From the NCBI GenBank assembly GCA_035703165.1, contig DASSYR010000092.1, positions 1 to 64,000 on the forward strand: DNA of 64,000 nucleotides, in the 5' to 3' direction. A model generated the notes under the pieces. It searched no databases. It was not told the origin of the DNA and worked only from the letters and a program-made list of their open reading frames with translations. Made by a program: the position numbers and the translations under genes. This document shows positions 26,198 to 35,096 of this stretch, piece by piece; position 1 is the first letter of the stretch; every line of letters begins with the position of its first letter. The DNA comes from AWTP1-9 sp035703165 (GTDB lineage: Bacteria; Bacteroidota; Bacteroidia; Chitinophagales; Chitinophagaceae).

Positions 26198-26434
26198 ATG
26201 GCCAGAGTATGTCAGGTTACGGGTAAAACACCAAAAACAGGAAACAAAGTTTCCCACTCGAATATTAAGACGAAACGTCGTTTTTTACCCAATTTACAAA
26301 CCAAACGTTTTTTCCTTGCAGAGGAAGATAAATGGGTAACATTAAAGCTTTCTACGGAAGCAATTCGTACCATTAACAAAAATGGATTATACACCGTAGT
26401 AAAAGAGTTGAGAGCCAAAGGCGAAAAAATCTAA
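26198..26434 (+). CDS. rpmB: 50S ribosomal protein L28
   Basis: 78 residues from the ATG at 26198 (MARVCQVTGKTP), the normal length. The MARVCQVTGK opening and the KTKRRFLPNLQTKRFF segment are diagnostic for bacterial L28. The frame continues 12 codons upstream, but that part covers the promoter box. First gene of the L28-L33-DUF4295 operon. Confidence 0.96.
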   Translation: MARVCQVTGKTPKTGNKVSHSNIKTKRRFLPNLQTKRFFLAEEDKWVTLKLSTEAIRTINKNGLYTVVKELRAKGEKI

Positions 26435-26454
26435 TTGTTTAAAATTTTAATAAA

Positions 26455-26637
26455 ATGGCAAAGAAAGGAAACAGGGTTCAGGTTATTTTGGAGTGTACCG
26501 AGCACAAAACTTCAGGCGCTGCCGGAACAAGCCGTTATATCACTACCAAGAACAAAAAAAATACCCCAGAGCGTATTGAACTGAAGAAATACAACCCGAT
26601 TTTAAAAAAGTACACTGTACATAAAGAAATTAAGTAA
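26455..26637 (+). CDS. rpmG: 50S ribosomal protein L33
   Basis: 60 residues. The sequence MAKKGNRVQVILECTEHK, then SRYITTKNKKNTPERIELKKYNP is the standard L33 pattern. The zinc-binding cysteine pairs of the C+ form are absent (only one Cys), so this is the zinc-free type. It follows rpmB by 20 bases. Confidence 0.95.
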   Translation: MAKKGNRVQVILECTEHKTSGAAGTSRYITTKNKKNTPERIELKKYNPILKKYTVHKEIK

Positions 26638-26728
26638 TTAGCCGGTGGAGAAATTTGCCAGTTAATCAACCGTAAGTTGAGTTTATTCGCAAATTTTTAT
26701 CATTCGCATACTTCAAATTATATAAGCT

Positions 26729-26902
26729 ATGGCAAAAGCAGCAAAAACCGCAATTAAAACCAAAGACCAGAAAGCAGCAGCAGAAGCTAAAAATTGGACA
26801 AAAGTAATTCGTGCCGTGCGCAGTCCTAAATCAGGCGCTTATACCTTTAAAGAGGCAATCGTGCACAAAGATAAAGTCAAAGAATTTTTGGCACAGAAAT
26901 AA
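26729..26902 (+). CDS. DUF4295 small basic protein, ribosome-operon partner
   Basis: 57 residues (MAKAAKTAIKTKDQ to EFLAQK). The motif KVIRAVRSPKSGAYTFKEAIVHKDKVKEFL is typical of DUF4295, a Bacteroidota-specific family almost always found right after L28 and L33. It is very basic and probably ribosome-associated (inference). The 91-base gap after rpmG contains no separate gene, and a terminator follows it. Confidence 0.9.
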   Translation: MAKAAKTAIKTKDQKAAAEAKNWTKVIRAVRSPKSGAYTFKEAIVHKDKVKEFLAQK

Positions 26903-26923
26903 TTGAGCCGTCACAACATAGTT

Positions 26924-26962
26924 AAAAGCTGTTCCGGGATAAATTTTACTGGACAGCTTTTT
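26924..26962 (+). terminator. Terminator of the L28-L33-DUF4295 operon
   Basis: AAAAGCTGT (26924-26932) pairs with ACAGCTTTT (26953-26961), extended by a bulged CC/GG pair, followed by a T-rich stretch. Confidence 0.75.
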
Positions 26963-27069
26963 ACATTTTTTGTAATCCCTGAAATATGCACAAGAAGATT
27001 TTTAAACTAACCTTTGCATAAGCTTGATGTGAAAAGTACATTGGGCATTACAATCATAATATAAGTAAC

Positions 27070-28038
27070 ATGGGGTTATTTAATAAAATATTTGGTATAA
27101 AAGAAAAAGAAAGCCTCGATCAGGGTTTGCAAAAAACAAAAGAGAATTTCTTCTCAAAAATTACCAAAGCCATTGCAGGTAAAAGTACGGTTGATGAAGA
27201 AGTGCTGGATAGTATAGAAGAAGCCCTGGTAGGCGCTGATGTGGGTATTGATACCACTATAAAAATAATTGGGCGAATTGAGGAAAGAGTTGCTAAAGAA
27301 AAATATTTAGGAACTTCTGAACTGAATAAAATACTACAACAGGAAATTACCACACTGTTGGTAGATACCCAGGAACAATCGTTAAAAAATTTTACGGAAC
27401 CACTTCCCTTTAAGCCATATGTTATTATGGTAGTAGGTGTTAACGGTGTTGGTAAAACAACCACTATTGGCAAACTGGCATACAATTTTAAAAAAGCCGG
27501 TAAATCTGTTTTACTGGGGGCTGCGGATACTTTTCGTGCCGCAGCAGTAGATCAATTAAACATTTGGAGTGAAAGGGTGGGTGTGCCCATTGTTAAAAAA
27601 GAAATGGGTAGCGATCCGGCAGCCGTTGCGTTTGATGCGGTTAATAGTGGTGTGGCTAAAGGCTCAGATGTAATTATCATTGATACAGCAGGGCGTTTGC
27701 ATACCAAAACACATTTAATGGAGGAGTTGAGTAAAATGAAACGGGTAGTACAGAAAGTTATTCCTAATGCCCCACATGAGGTATTATTGGTATTAGACGG
27801 TTCAACCGGACAAAATGCATTAGAACAGGCCAGGCATTTTACGGCTGCCACTGATGTCAGCGCTTTAGCCATTACTAAATTAGACGGTACTGCAAAAGGC
27901 GGAGTTGTTTTGGCTATTGCCAGTCAATTTAAAATACCTGTAAAATTTATTGGCGTGGGAGAAAAAATGGAAGATTTACTGGTATTTGACAAACACGAAT
28001 TTGTAGATAGCCTTTTCAGTTTAGAAAAAAAAGAATAA
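27070..28038 (+). CDS. ftsY: Signal recognition particle receptor FtsY
   Basis: 322 residues: a short acidic/amphipathic N-terminus, an NG domain with helical bundle, then the SRP GTPase motifs GVNGVGKTT (P-loop, 123-131), DTFRAAAVDQL, DTAGR and TKLDGTAKGG. It docks ribosome-SRP complexes at the inner membrane. The A domain is short, as in many Bacteroidota. A promoter-like CCTTTG element is upstream but imperfect. Confidence 0.96.
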   Translation: MGLFNKIFGIKEKESLDQGLQKTKENFFSKITKAIAGKSTVDEEVLDSIEEALVGADVGIDTTIKIIGRIEERVAKEKYLGTSELNKILQQEITTLLVDTQEQSLKNFTEPLPFKPYVIMVVGVNGVGKTTTIGKLAYNFKKAGKSVLLGAADTFRAAAVDQLNIWSERVGVPIVKKEMGSDPAAVAFDAVNSGVAKGSDVIIIDTAGRLHTKTHLMEELSKMKRVVQKVIPNAPHEVLLVLDGSTGQNALEQARHFTAATDVSALAITKLDGTAKGGVVLAIASQFKIPVKFIGVGEKMEDLLVFDKHEFVDSLFSLEKKE

Positions 28039-28097
28039 ATTATGCCATAGATACTGGCGATGAATTAAAATGCCAATATCACATTATTTTACTGTAT

Positions 28098-28105
28098 TAC
28101 ATTTG
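28098..28105 (+). promoter_or_regulatory. -7 box (TACATTTG) of the purine nucleoside phosphorylase gene
   Basis: Exact TAnnTTTG match 22 bases before the ATG at 28128; supports that ATG over a TTG 18 bases upstream. Confidence 0.5.
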
Positions 28106-28127
28106 TTGATTGTTGAAATTTAATGAT

Positions 28128-28949
28128 ATGAGTGAATTATTAAGCAAAATTAAAGACGCTGTTACCTACATCAAGTCTCAATCTTCTACCATGCCTGAAG
28201 TAGGTATGGTGTTGGGTAGTGGTTTAGGAAACTTAGTGAAGGAAATTGAAATTGAAAAGGAAATAGATTACCATGATATCCCACATTTTCCCGTTTCAAC
28301 AGTAGAAGGGCATAAGGGCAAATTAATTATCGGTAAACTGAGTGGAAAGGCTATTGTGGCTATGGCAGGTCGTTTTCATTTTTATGAAGGATATTCACCA
28401 ACAGATGTAGTATTTCCTATACGGGTGATGAAATACCTGGGAATAAAAACATTATTCCTTTCCAATGCAGCCGGTGGTGTAAATCCTTCTTATAAAGTAG
28501 GAGATATGATGATTATAAAAGATCATATTGGGTTATTCGTACCCAATCCGCTTATTGGCAAAAACGAAAAAGAGCTGGGCACTCGTTTTCCGGATATGAG
28601 TGAGCCGTATAAAAAAGAATTAATAGATAAAGCAAAACAAATAGGGAAACGCCTTCATTACGATTTAAAAGAAGGTGTGTATGTTGCTGTTACCGGCCCA
28701 ACCTATGAAACCCGTGCAGAGTATAAAATGGTACATGTATTGGGAGGGGATGCAGTAGGTATGAGTACTGTTCAGGAAACCATTGCAGCCAATCACATGG
28801 GTTTACCTGTTTTTGCCATAAGTGTTATAACTGATGTAGGCATTAGGGAAGATGAAAATATTATTACACATGAAGAAGTTTTGGAAGCAGCCAAAAAAGC
28901 TGAACCTAAACTTACCGTTTTAATTAAAGAAATGGTTGCCTCTATATAA
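28128..28949 (+). CDS. punA: Purine nucleoside phosphorylase (trimeric, inosine/guanosine type)
   Basis: 273 residues from the ATG at 28128. It splits purine nucleosides with phosphate to base and ribose-1-P in salvage. The features are MVLGSGLGNL (phosphate loop), VEGHKGKLIIG, MAGRFHFYEGY, SNAAGG and GPTYETRAEYKM, all typical of the trimeric PNP family that includes human PNP and PunA. The C-terminal VITD helps contact the base. The porin gene begins 52 bases after it. Confidence 0.92.
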   Translation: MSELLSKIKDAVTYIKSQSSTMPEVGMVLGSGLGNLVKEIEIEKEIDYHDIPHFPVSTVEGHKGKLIIGKLSGKAIVAMAGRFHFYEGYSPTDVVFPIRVMKYLGIKTLFLSNAAGGVNPSYKVGDMMIIKDHIGLFVPNPLIGKNEKELGTRFPDMSEPYKKELIDKAKQIGKRLHYDLKEGVYVAVTGPTYETRAEYKMVHVLGGDAVGMSTVQETIAANHMGLPVFAISVITDVGIREDENIITHEEVLEAAKKAEPKLTVLIKEMVASI

Positions 28950-29001
28950 ATTAAGAGTTTTTTTACATTCACTTACTTTATATAGGTTATTTTCACACGC
29001 A

Positions 29002-31050
29002 ATGAAAAAACTGTTACAAATTATTTTACTGGCAAGTGCCACCCTGTTTTCGCAGCAATATCTAAAGGCGCAAAGACCATTTGGGGGAGGAAGACTTGGA
29101 AATTTAAGTAATTTGGGAAGCAGGTTTGGCGGCGCTTTTAGCGGAGCGAGTTCTACGGGGGGCAGTTTAGACAGTTTGCAGCATAGGGATCCGCTTGAAG
29201 ACTCCATTACTATTCGTTTTCGATTGCTTGACGATACAAGAAGTTTTACTTTCGATTCTTCTGTAAACGATTTTTATAATCGTTTTTCTATCCCGTATAA
29301 TCATGTTTTTTTAGGTAATCATGGTAATGCCACCCGTCCCATAATTTTTACACCTCAATACAAAACGGGCTGGGATGCAGGTTTTCATGCTTTTGATGTA
29401 TATACTTATAAACCCGATGAAGCGAGATTTTTTACCACTACCAGGCCGTACTCTCTTTTAAACTACTTAATTGGTAGCAAGGCCGAACAAATGATCACCA
29501 TCCACCATACTCAAAATATAAAACCGAACTGGAATTTTTCCATTCAATACAGACTTATAAATTCACCCGGGTTTTTTAGTAAGCAAAATGCTAATCATAA
29601 TAATTATCAGTTTACTTCCTGGTATAATTCAAAAAACAGAAGATACACCGTTTATTTTTTACTGGTAAGCAACAAATTAACCTCCTCTGAAAATGGAGGC
29701 ATTGTAAACGACAGTCTCTTAAAAGAAGATGTTTACCGTAGAGACCGGATTACTGTTCCAACCAAACTTGGCGGGCAACCGGATATTTCCAGAAACTTTT
29801 TTTCTACTTCTGTAAGCACCGGAAATAAATACAACTCGTTTACAGTTTTATACCGTCATCAATATGATTTGGGGAAGAAAGATTCCATCGTAACCGATTC
29901 AATAGTTATTCCCCTGTTTTATCCCAAATTGCGTTTTGAACATACACTTAGTTATTCAAATTACCGATATCGTTTTGTTGATGCCAGTGCAGACAGCCTG
30001 TATTATGCCGCCAATTATGGTATTAACGGAAAGCCCGTTTCTTTTGTAATAGATACTTCTGATAAATGGAAAGAGTTAATAAACGATTTTTCCATTATAC
30101 AATTTCCTGAATTAAAAAACCTCCAGCACTTTTTTAAAGTAGGGGCTTCCTTACAAAATTTAAACGCCGATTTCGGCACCGAAACAAAAAAGTATTACAA
30201 TATTTTTCTACACGGGGAGTATAGGAATAAAAGCAGGAACAAAAAATGGGATATTGAATTAAACGGTAAGTTTTATGCCAATGGATTAAATGCGGGAGAT
30301 TATGCCGTGAATACCTTTTTAAGGCGACTAATTGGCAAAAAACTTGGTTACCTGGAACTTGGTTTTCATAACATCAACCGTACACCTTCTTATCTGTTTA
30401 ACGGACTGAGTAATTTTAATTTGGGTACCCCTATTTCAAATGTTAACAAAGAGAATATTACAAATATATTTGCGGGGTATGAATTACCCCAATATAAAAT
30501 GAGAATAAGTGGTAATTATTATCTTATTGGAAATTATACCTATTTCACCGAAAATTATAAGACAAACCAGGAGGGAACCTTATTTAATGTTTTGCAGATA
30601 CGACTTGAAAAGGAAGTGCGATTTCGTAAATATTGGCACTGGTATATTGATTTAGTACTTCAGCAAACGGACGGAACAGCTCCTGTAAACGTGCCCTTTA
30701 TTTTTACACGCAATCGTTTTAGTTATGAAGGGATATTCTTTAAAAATCTAAACCTGGCAACAGGTATTGAACTACGTTATCATACTGCTTATAAAGCAGA
30801 CAATTATTCGCCATATAATGGCCAGTTTTATTATCAGAATAAAGAAACAATCCGGTATAAAGCCCCTGATTTTACCGCATTTTTAAATTTTCGCATCCGC
30901 AGTTTTACTTCGTTTATCAGACTAGAGAACCTCAATACCGTGCAATTTACTCCCAGCTTTGGATTCACCAATCATAACTTTGCTGCCACAAATTATCCTT
31001 ACCCAGGCCTTTTGCTACGCTTAGGTATATGGTGGACATTTGTAAATTGA
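29002..31050 (+). CDS. Putative porin (Porin_10-type outer-membrane barrel)
   Basis: 682 residues from the ATG at 29002, with a signal peptide ending around YLKAQR. The body is made of barrel-type strands with features such as IVNDSLLKEDVYRRDRI and ends in LLRLGIWWTFVN, a good C-terminal barrel strand. I place it in the 'putative porin' family of Bacteroidota by overall look. A glycine-rich N-terminal stretch follows the signal. Substrate unknown. A structured RNA region follows the stop. Confidence 0.75.
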   Translation: MKKLLQIILLASATLFSQQYLKAQRPFGGGRLGNLSNLGSRFGGAFSGASSTGGSLDSLQHRDPLEDSITIRFRLLDDTRSFTFDSSVNDFYNRFSIPYNHVFLGNHGNATRPIIFTPQYKTGWDAGFHAFDVYTYKPDEARFFTTTRPYSLLNYLIGSKAEQMITIHHTQNIKPNWNFSIQYRLINSPGFFSKQNANHNNYQFTSWYNSKNRRYTVYFLLVSNKLTSSENGGIVNDSLLKEDVYRRDRITVPTKLGGQPDISRNFFSTSVSTGNKYNSFTVLYRHQYDLGKKDSIVTDSIVIPLFYPKLRFEHTLSYSNYRYRFVDASADSLYYAANYGINGKPVSFVIDTSDKWKELINDFSIIQFPELKNLQHFFKVGASLQNLNADFGTETKKYYNIFLHGEYRNKSRNKKWDIELNGKFYANGLNAGDYAVNTFLRRLIGKKLGYLELGFHNINRTPSYLFNGLSNFNLGTPISNVNKENITNIFAGYELPQYKMRISGNYYLIGNYTYFTENYKTNQEGTLFNVLQIRLEKEVRFRKYWHWYIDLVLQQTDGTAPVNVPFIFTRNRFSYEGIFFKNLNLATGIELRYHTAYKADNYSPYNGQFYYQNKETIRYKAPDFTAFLNFRIRSFTSFIRLENLNTVQFTPSFGFTNHNFAATNYPYPGLLLRLGIWWTFVN

Positions 31051-31061
31051 TGTAATCAAAA

Positions 31062-31133
31062 CCTGACTAACTACGACAGATAAAATAGAGATCTGCGTAG
31101 AGTGAAACGACTACCTTTTATTACATTAGTCGG
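31062..31133 (+). other. Structured non-coding segment (nested stems)
   Basis: An inner hairpin CTACG-a-CAGAT / ATCTG-CGTAG (31071-31100, 10 bp with one bulge) is directly flanked by an outer stem. The outer stem pairs CC-t-GACTAA (31062-31070) with TTAGTCGG (31126-31133). TTTTAATT follows. It may be the porin terminator or a small structured RNA; no known family is recognised. Confidence 0.45.
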
Positions 31134-31188
31134 ATTTTAATTATAAAATTTTTAAGAATAAATAAAGAGTTTAAAAAGTTGAACTAAC

Positions 31189-31196
31189 TATCTTTG
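31189..31196 (+). promoter_or_regulatory. -7 box (TATCTTTG) of the TlpA-like gene
   Basis: Exact TAnnTTTG match 40 bases before the ATG at 31237; the -33 element is weak. Confidence 0.5.
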
Positions 31197-31236
31197 TTCA
31201 GCATTTTTTTGAAGCATTAATTTAAAAAATCCGTAA

Positions 31237-31719
31237 ATGAAACATTTCTTCTTAATACTCACATTAGCTTTTCTGGGTAATATTGCATTGGCACAAGTAC
31301 GTGTAGGGGATACGGCTCCCGAAATCAGTTTGCCCGATAAAAACGGTACTGTTACTAAATTAAGCAGCTTAAAAGGGAAAGTAGTACTGATAGACTTTTG
31401 GTCTAGTTGGTGCGTACCCTGTCGTAGAAATAACCCTTTCCTGGTTTATCTCTATAAAAAATATAAAAGCAAAGGTTTGGAGATTTATGGATTGAGTATT
31501 GACGAACAAAAAAGTAAATGGCTTAAGGCTATTGCGAAAGACAAACTGACCTGGCCACAGGTAATAGATAATAAAGGCTGGGATGCTCCTTCTGCGGCTA
31601 CATACGGGGTAGATGCTATTCCGGCTAATTTTTTATTAGACAAAACCGGAAAAATTATTGCAATAAACCTTGAAAGACAGGAACTTGAAGGGAAGCTCAA
31701 GGATTTATTAGAGCCATAA
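31237..31719 (+). CDS. TlpA/ResA-like periplasmic thioredoxin
   Basis: 160 residues with a signal peptide (about 1-19, LAQ cut). AhpC/TSA-type thioredoxin fold: GDTAPEISLPDKNG, the redox pair WCVPC (C59, C62) and a cis-proline loop AIPANFLLD. It reduces disulfides in the periplasm, for instance on cytochrome c or metal-binding proteins. It sits just before the HYC_CC_PP and HMA-TonB genes, whose CxxC motifs could be its clients (inference). Confidence 0.9.
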   Translation: MKHFFLILTLAFLGNIALAQVRVGDTAPEISLPDKNGTVTKLSSLKGKVVLIDFWSSWCVPCRRNNPFLVYLYKKYKSKGLEIYGLSIDEQKSKWLKAIAKDKLTWPQVIDNKGWDAPSAATYGVDAIPANFLLDKTGKIIAINLERQELEGKLKDLLEP

Positions 31720-31775
31720 ATTTTGAAATTGCTGCATAGTTGATTTTTATCAGTAAAAAAAGAAAATTTTGACTA

Positions 31776-31783
31776 TAACTTTG
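31776..31783 (+). promoter_or_regulatory. -7 box (TAACTTTG) of the HYC_CC_PP gene
   Basis: Exact TAnnTTTG match ending 5 bases before the GTG start at 31789, giving a leaderless or near-leaderless transcript. Confidence 0.5.
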
Positions 31784-31788
31784 ATATC

Positions 31789-32193
31789 GTGAAGAAAATT
31801 ATAGTCTCCATAGTGGCTTTCTTATATTTCCTCTCATCAGTAGGTGCAGTGGTGCAGGTACATTATTGCATGGATAAATTAGTAGGGTGGGAGTTGTGGA
31901 AGAATAAAAAAAGCAGTGATGAATGCAGTACCTGTGGAATGAATAAAACAACGGAAGGTAATGGCTGTTGTAAAGATGAAGAAAGACCTATTAAAATTGA
32001 AAAAGACCAAAAGACTTCCGAGTTTGTTTACAAATACTCATTTTTAAAGTTTCCCAAAATTGTTCCTTCATTTTTTACTAAGATAACCGTTACATATTTA
32101 TCTACTCTTAATCAAAAAAATCCCGAATTTAGCAATTCACTTGCCCGAGAGGGGACAGAAAGATACTTGCTTAACCGGAGCTTCAGAATTTAA
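31789..32193 (+). CDS. HYC_CC_PP family small exported protein
   Basis: 134 residues from a GTG start (MKKIIVSIVAFLYF signal). The family motifs are present: VHYCMDKLVGW (H25, C27), CSTCGM (C46, C49) and GCCKDE (C60, C61). These His/Cys clusters suggest metal binding in the envelope. It is usually found next to TonB receptors, as here: the HMA-type receptor starts 74 bases downstream. The exact role is not known. Confidence 0.85.
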   Translation: MKKIIVSIVAFLYFLSSVGAVVQVHYCMDKLVGWELWKNKKSSDECSTCGMNKTTEGNGCCKDEERPIKIEKDQKTSEFVYKYSFLKFPKIVPSFFTKITVTYLSTLNQKNPEFSNSLAREGTERYLLNRSFRI

Positions 32194-32267
32194 TTTTGAT
32201 TTGAACGCGTGGCTATTAAAAGTAATCCCCTGGATTATAGTTACAAATCATTCAAATTAAAATTATT

Positions 32268-34898
32268 ATGAAACACTATTTCATTCTTCTATTATTCTTT
32301 ATTCCATATTTCAGCATCTTTTCACAAGCCCAACAGAAAGGTGTAAAAGATAGTGTTGTAAACATAAAAGTATATGGGAATTGCGGGCAGTGCAAAGATC
32401 GAATTGAAGGTGCATTAAAAGTAAAAGGCGTAAAAAAGGCCAATTGGAGTATAGAAACAAAAATGCTTTCATTAGTTTTTAATCCATCCATTATTTCACT
32501 CGATAAAATTCATTCCCGTATTGCGGCGGCAGGGCACGATACTGAGCTTAAAAAAGCCGATGATAAAGTTTATCAATCCCTGCCGGAATGTTGCTTGTAT
32601 CGTACGCAAGAAGAAGTAGAACATACAATTAAAACTGATAGCATACAAAATAACGAAACAATAAAAACTCCGTTACCAGCTAATTTGGTATCAGACAGCG
32701 GTGTTGTTAAAGCTGGGGTACAATTAAACCTGGTTAAAGGTGTAGTACTGGAACTGGATAAAAAAGGAGAATTTAAGCCTCTACAGGGCGCCAGTGTAGT
32801 TTGGCTAAATAGCAATATCGGAGTAGTAACGGATTCATCAGGCTATTTTTCTATCTCATCTGTTCAAAATAACAAATTATTAGAGATAAGCTTTACCGGC
32901 TATAAGCCAGATACAGTTGAAGTAAGAGATGTAAAAGAACTAAAAATTATTTTGGCATCTGGAAAACAGCTTGCCGAAGTCAGGGTTACATCCCGGCAAC
33001 GTTCTCTTTATTTATCCTCTATAAGCCCGATTCGGATGCAGGTAATGACAGAAAAAGAATTATTTAAAGCAGCCTGTTGCAACCTTAGCGAAAGTTTTGA
33101 AACTAACCCCTCTGTAGATGTATCTTATAATGATGCTGTAACAGGCTCTAAACAAATTCAATTATTAGGATTAAGTGGTAATTACACCCAACTCACCGTT
33201 GAAAATTTGCCGGGGCCAAGAGGATTGGCTACTCCACTGGGACTAAATTCCATTGCAGGCCCGTGGGTAGAATCTATTCAACTTACTAAGGGTATCGGCT
33301 CTGTAGCAAACGGTTTTGAAAGTATTGCCGGACAAATAAATGTAGAATTAAAAAAACCTGAAAAAAGTGAAAAGTTATATGCAAATGCTTATGTAAATGA
33401 TTTTGGTAAGGCAGATTTTAATTTAACCCTTTCACAGAAGATTGGAAAAAAATGGGCAACTGCTTTACTACTGCACGATGATTTTCTAAATAATAAAACT
33501 GTTGACTTTAATAAAGATGGATTTCGTGATTTGCCAACCGGAAATTTATTTAGCGCCATCAGTCGTTGGGTTTATACAGACGATAAAGGAATAATTACTC
33601 AGTTTGGTTTTAAAATATTAAATGATCGGCGTACGGGGGGTGAAACATCTTATACACTTACCGATAAATTTACAAATAACTATTACGGTTTAGGTATTAA
33701 TACCGATCGTTACGAAGGTTTTGCGAAAATTGGGTATGTATTCCCGGCAAAAAAATATAAGAGTATTGGTCTGCAACTTTCGGCATTTAATCATCAGCAG
33801 GATTCTTATTTTGGATATACCGTTTATAACGCAAAACAAAATAACTTTTATGGTAATTTAATTTACCAATCCATTATAGGAAACACTAACCATAAATTTA
33901 GAACAGGCGTAAGCTTTTCCACTGATAATTACGATGAACGATACAATCAATTAACGTACAAAAGAACAGAAACAGTGCCCGGCGCTTTTTTTGAATATAC
34001 CTACACTCATACAGATAAACTTACATTGGTAGCAGGCATCCGAACTGACTATAACAATTTATATGGATGGTATGCCACCCCACGTTTGCATGTACGCTAT
34101 GAGCCTGCAAAAGGAACTACACTGCGCATTAGCGCCGGCAGAGGGCAGCGTACCGCTAATATTTTTGCAGAAAATACCAGCGTGTTTATTAGTTCAAGAC
34201 AGGTTAGCATTATTGGCTCGTTAAATGGAAAAGCTTATGGGCTAGACCAGGAAATTGCCTGGAATAAGGGGATTAGCTTTGACCAAAAATTTAAACTTTT
34301 TACAAGAGACGGACTATTTAGCTTAGATTTTTTTAGAAACGATTTTACCAACCAGGTAGTTGTTGATTTAGAAAATCCACGTGAGATCAAATTTTATAAT
34401 CTTTCCGGTAAATCTTACTCAAACAGTCTCCAGGCGGAGCTCACCACCGAGCCAATAAAAAAATTGGAATTACGGCTGGCTTATCGCTTCTTCGATATCA
34501 AAACAACCTATTCCGGACAATTATTGCAGAAACCATTGACAGCAAAACACAGGGCATTTGCTAACCTGGCATACGAAATAAATGGATGGAAATTAGATTA
34601 TACCTTTAATTACAACGGGCAAAAAAGAATACCCAATACCAGCATTAATCCACCAGCTTACCAACGAAACCCATACTCAACGTCTTACATTTTAATGAAT
34701 GCACAGTTAAGTAAAACCATAGGCAAAAAAAATGTGTTTGATATTTATGTAGGTGTGGAAAATTTGGCTAATTATTTTCAAAAAGATGTAATTATAGCCG
34801 CTAATAATCCCTTTAGCCAATATTTTGATGCTTCGTTAGTCTGGGGACCCGTTAACGGACGAATGTTTTACACAGGATTTAGATTTAAAATAAAATAA
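32268..34898 (+). CDS. TonB-dependent receptor with N-terminal HMA metal-binding domain
   Basis: 876 residues. A signal peptide (about 1-21) is followed by a heavy-metal-associated domain (about 29-95) with GNCGQCKDRIE (C39, C42). Then comes a PECC pair (108-109), a carboxypeptidase-regulatory-like domain (about 152-230), a plug (about 240-360) with LSGNYTQLTVENLPGP, and a 22-strand-type barrel ending in GFRFKIK. It probably imports a metal or metal chelate through the outer membrane with TonB energy (inference). HMA domains are normally on P-type ATPases or chaperones, so the placement is notable. Confidence 0.9.
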   Translation: MKHYFILLLFFIPYFSIFSQAQQKGVKDSVVNIKVYGNCGQCKDRIEGALKVKGVKKANWSIETKMLSLVFNPSIISLDKIHSRIAAAGHDTELKKADDKVYQSLPECCLYRTQEEVEHTIKTDSIQNNETIKTPLPANLVSDSGVVKAGVQLNLVKGVVLELDKKGEFKPLQGASVVWLNSNIGVVTDSSGYFSISSVQNNKLLEISFTGYKPDTVEVRDVKELKIILASGKQLAEVRVTSRQRSLYLSSISPIRMQVMTEKELFKAACCNLSESFETNPSVDVSYNDAVTGSKQIQLLGLSGNYTQLTVENLPGPRGLATPLGLNSIAGPWVESIQLTKGIGSVANGFESIAGQINVELKKPEKSEKLYANAYVNDFGKADFNLTLSQKIGKKWATALLLHDDFLNNKTVDFNKDGFRDLPTGNLFSAISRWVYTDDKGIITQFGFKILNDRRTGGETSYTLTDKFTNNYYGLGINTDRYEGFAKIGYVFPAKKYKSIGLQLSAFNHQQDSYFGYTVYNAKQNNFYGNLIYQSIIGNTNHKFRTGVSFSTDNYDERYNQLTYKRTETVPGAFFEYTYTHTDKLTLVAGIRTDYNNLYGWYATPRLHVRYEPAKGTTLRISAGRGQRTANIFAENTSVFISSRQVSIIGSLNGKAYGLDQEIAWNKGISFDQKFKLFTRDGLFSLDFFRNDFTNQVVVDLENPREIKFYNLSGKSYSNSLQAELTTEPIKKLELRLAYRFFDIKTTYSGQLLQKPLTAKHRAFANLAYEINGWKLDYTFNYNGQKRIPNTSINPPAYQRNPYSTSYILMNAQLSKTIGKKNVFDIYVGVENLANYFQKDVIIAANNPFSQYFDASLVWGPVNGRMFYTGFRFKIK

Positions 34899-35096
34899 TT
34901 TTTTATCTGACACTTTTAGGAATTGTTATTCATGTTTATGAGTTCCTATCAGTTTACGGTGTGATAGGGGGCTATTAAACCCTTAGTGATTTTAATAAAT
35001 TTGTTACTGGGAATATTTTCTATTTTTGATATTATAACTATATCAGGTGGTATTCTCTGTTATCTAAAAACATCCTGCGGATACATACAAATTGTA

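Noticed and set aside
28936..29001. Upstream extension of the porin frame
   Set aside because: It overlaps the end of the phosphorylase gene and lacks a signal peptide; the ATG at 29002 starts a typical signal sequence.
34986..35096. GTG-initiated N-terminal extension of the MFS gene
   Set aside because: It adds hydrophobic residues atypical of the family start; the ATG at 35097 gives a normal MFS N-terminus.
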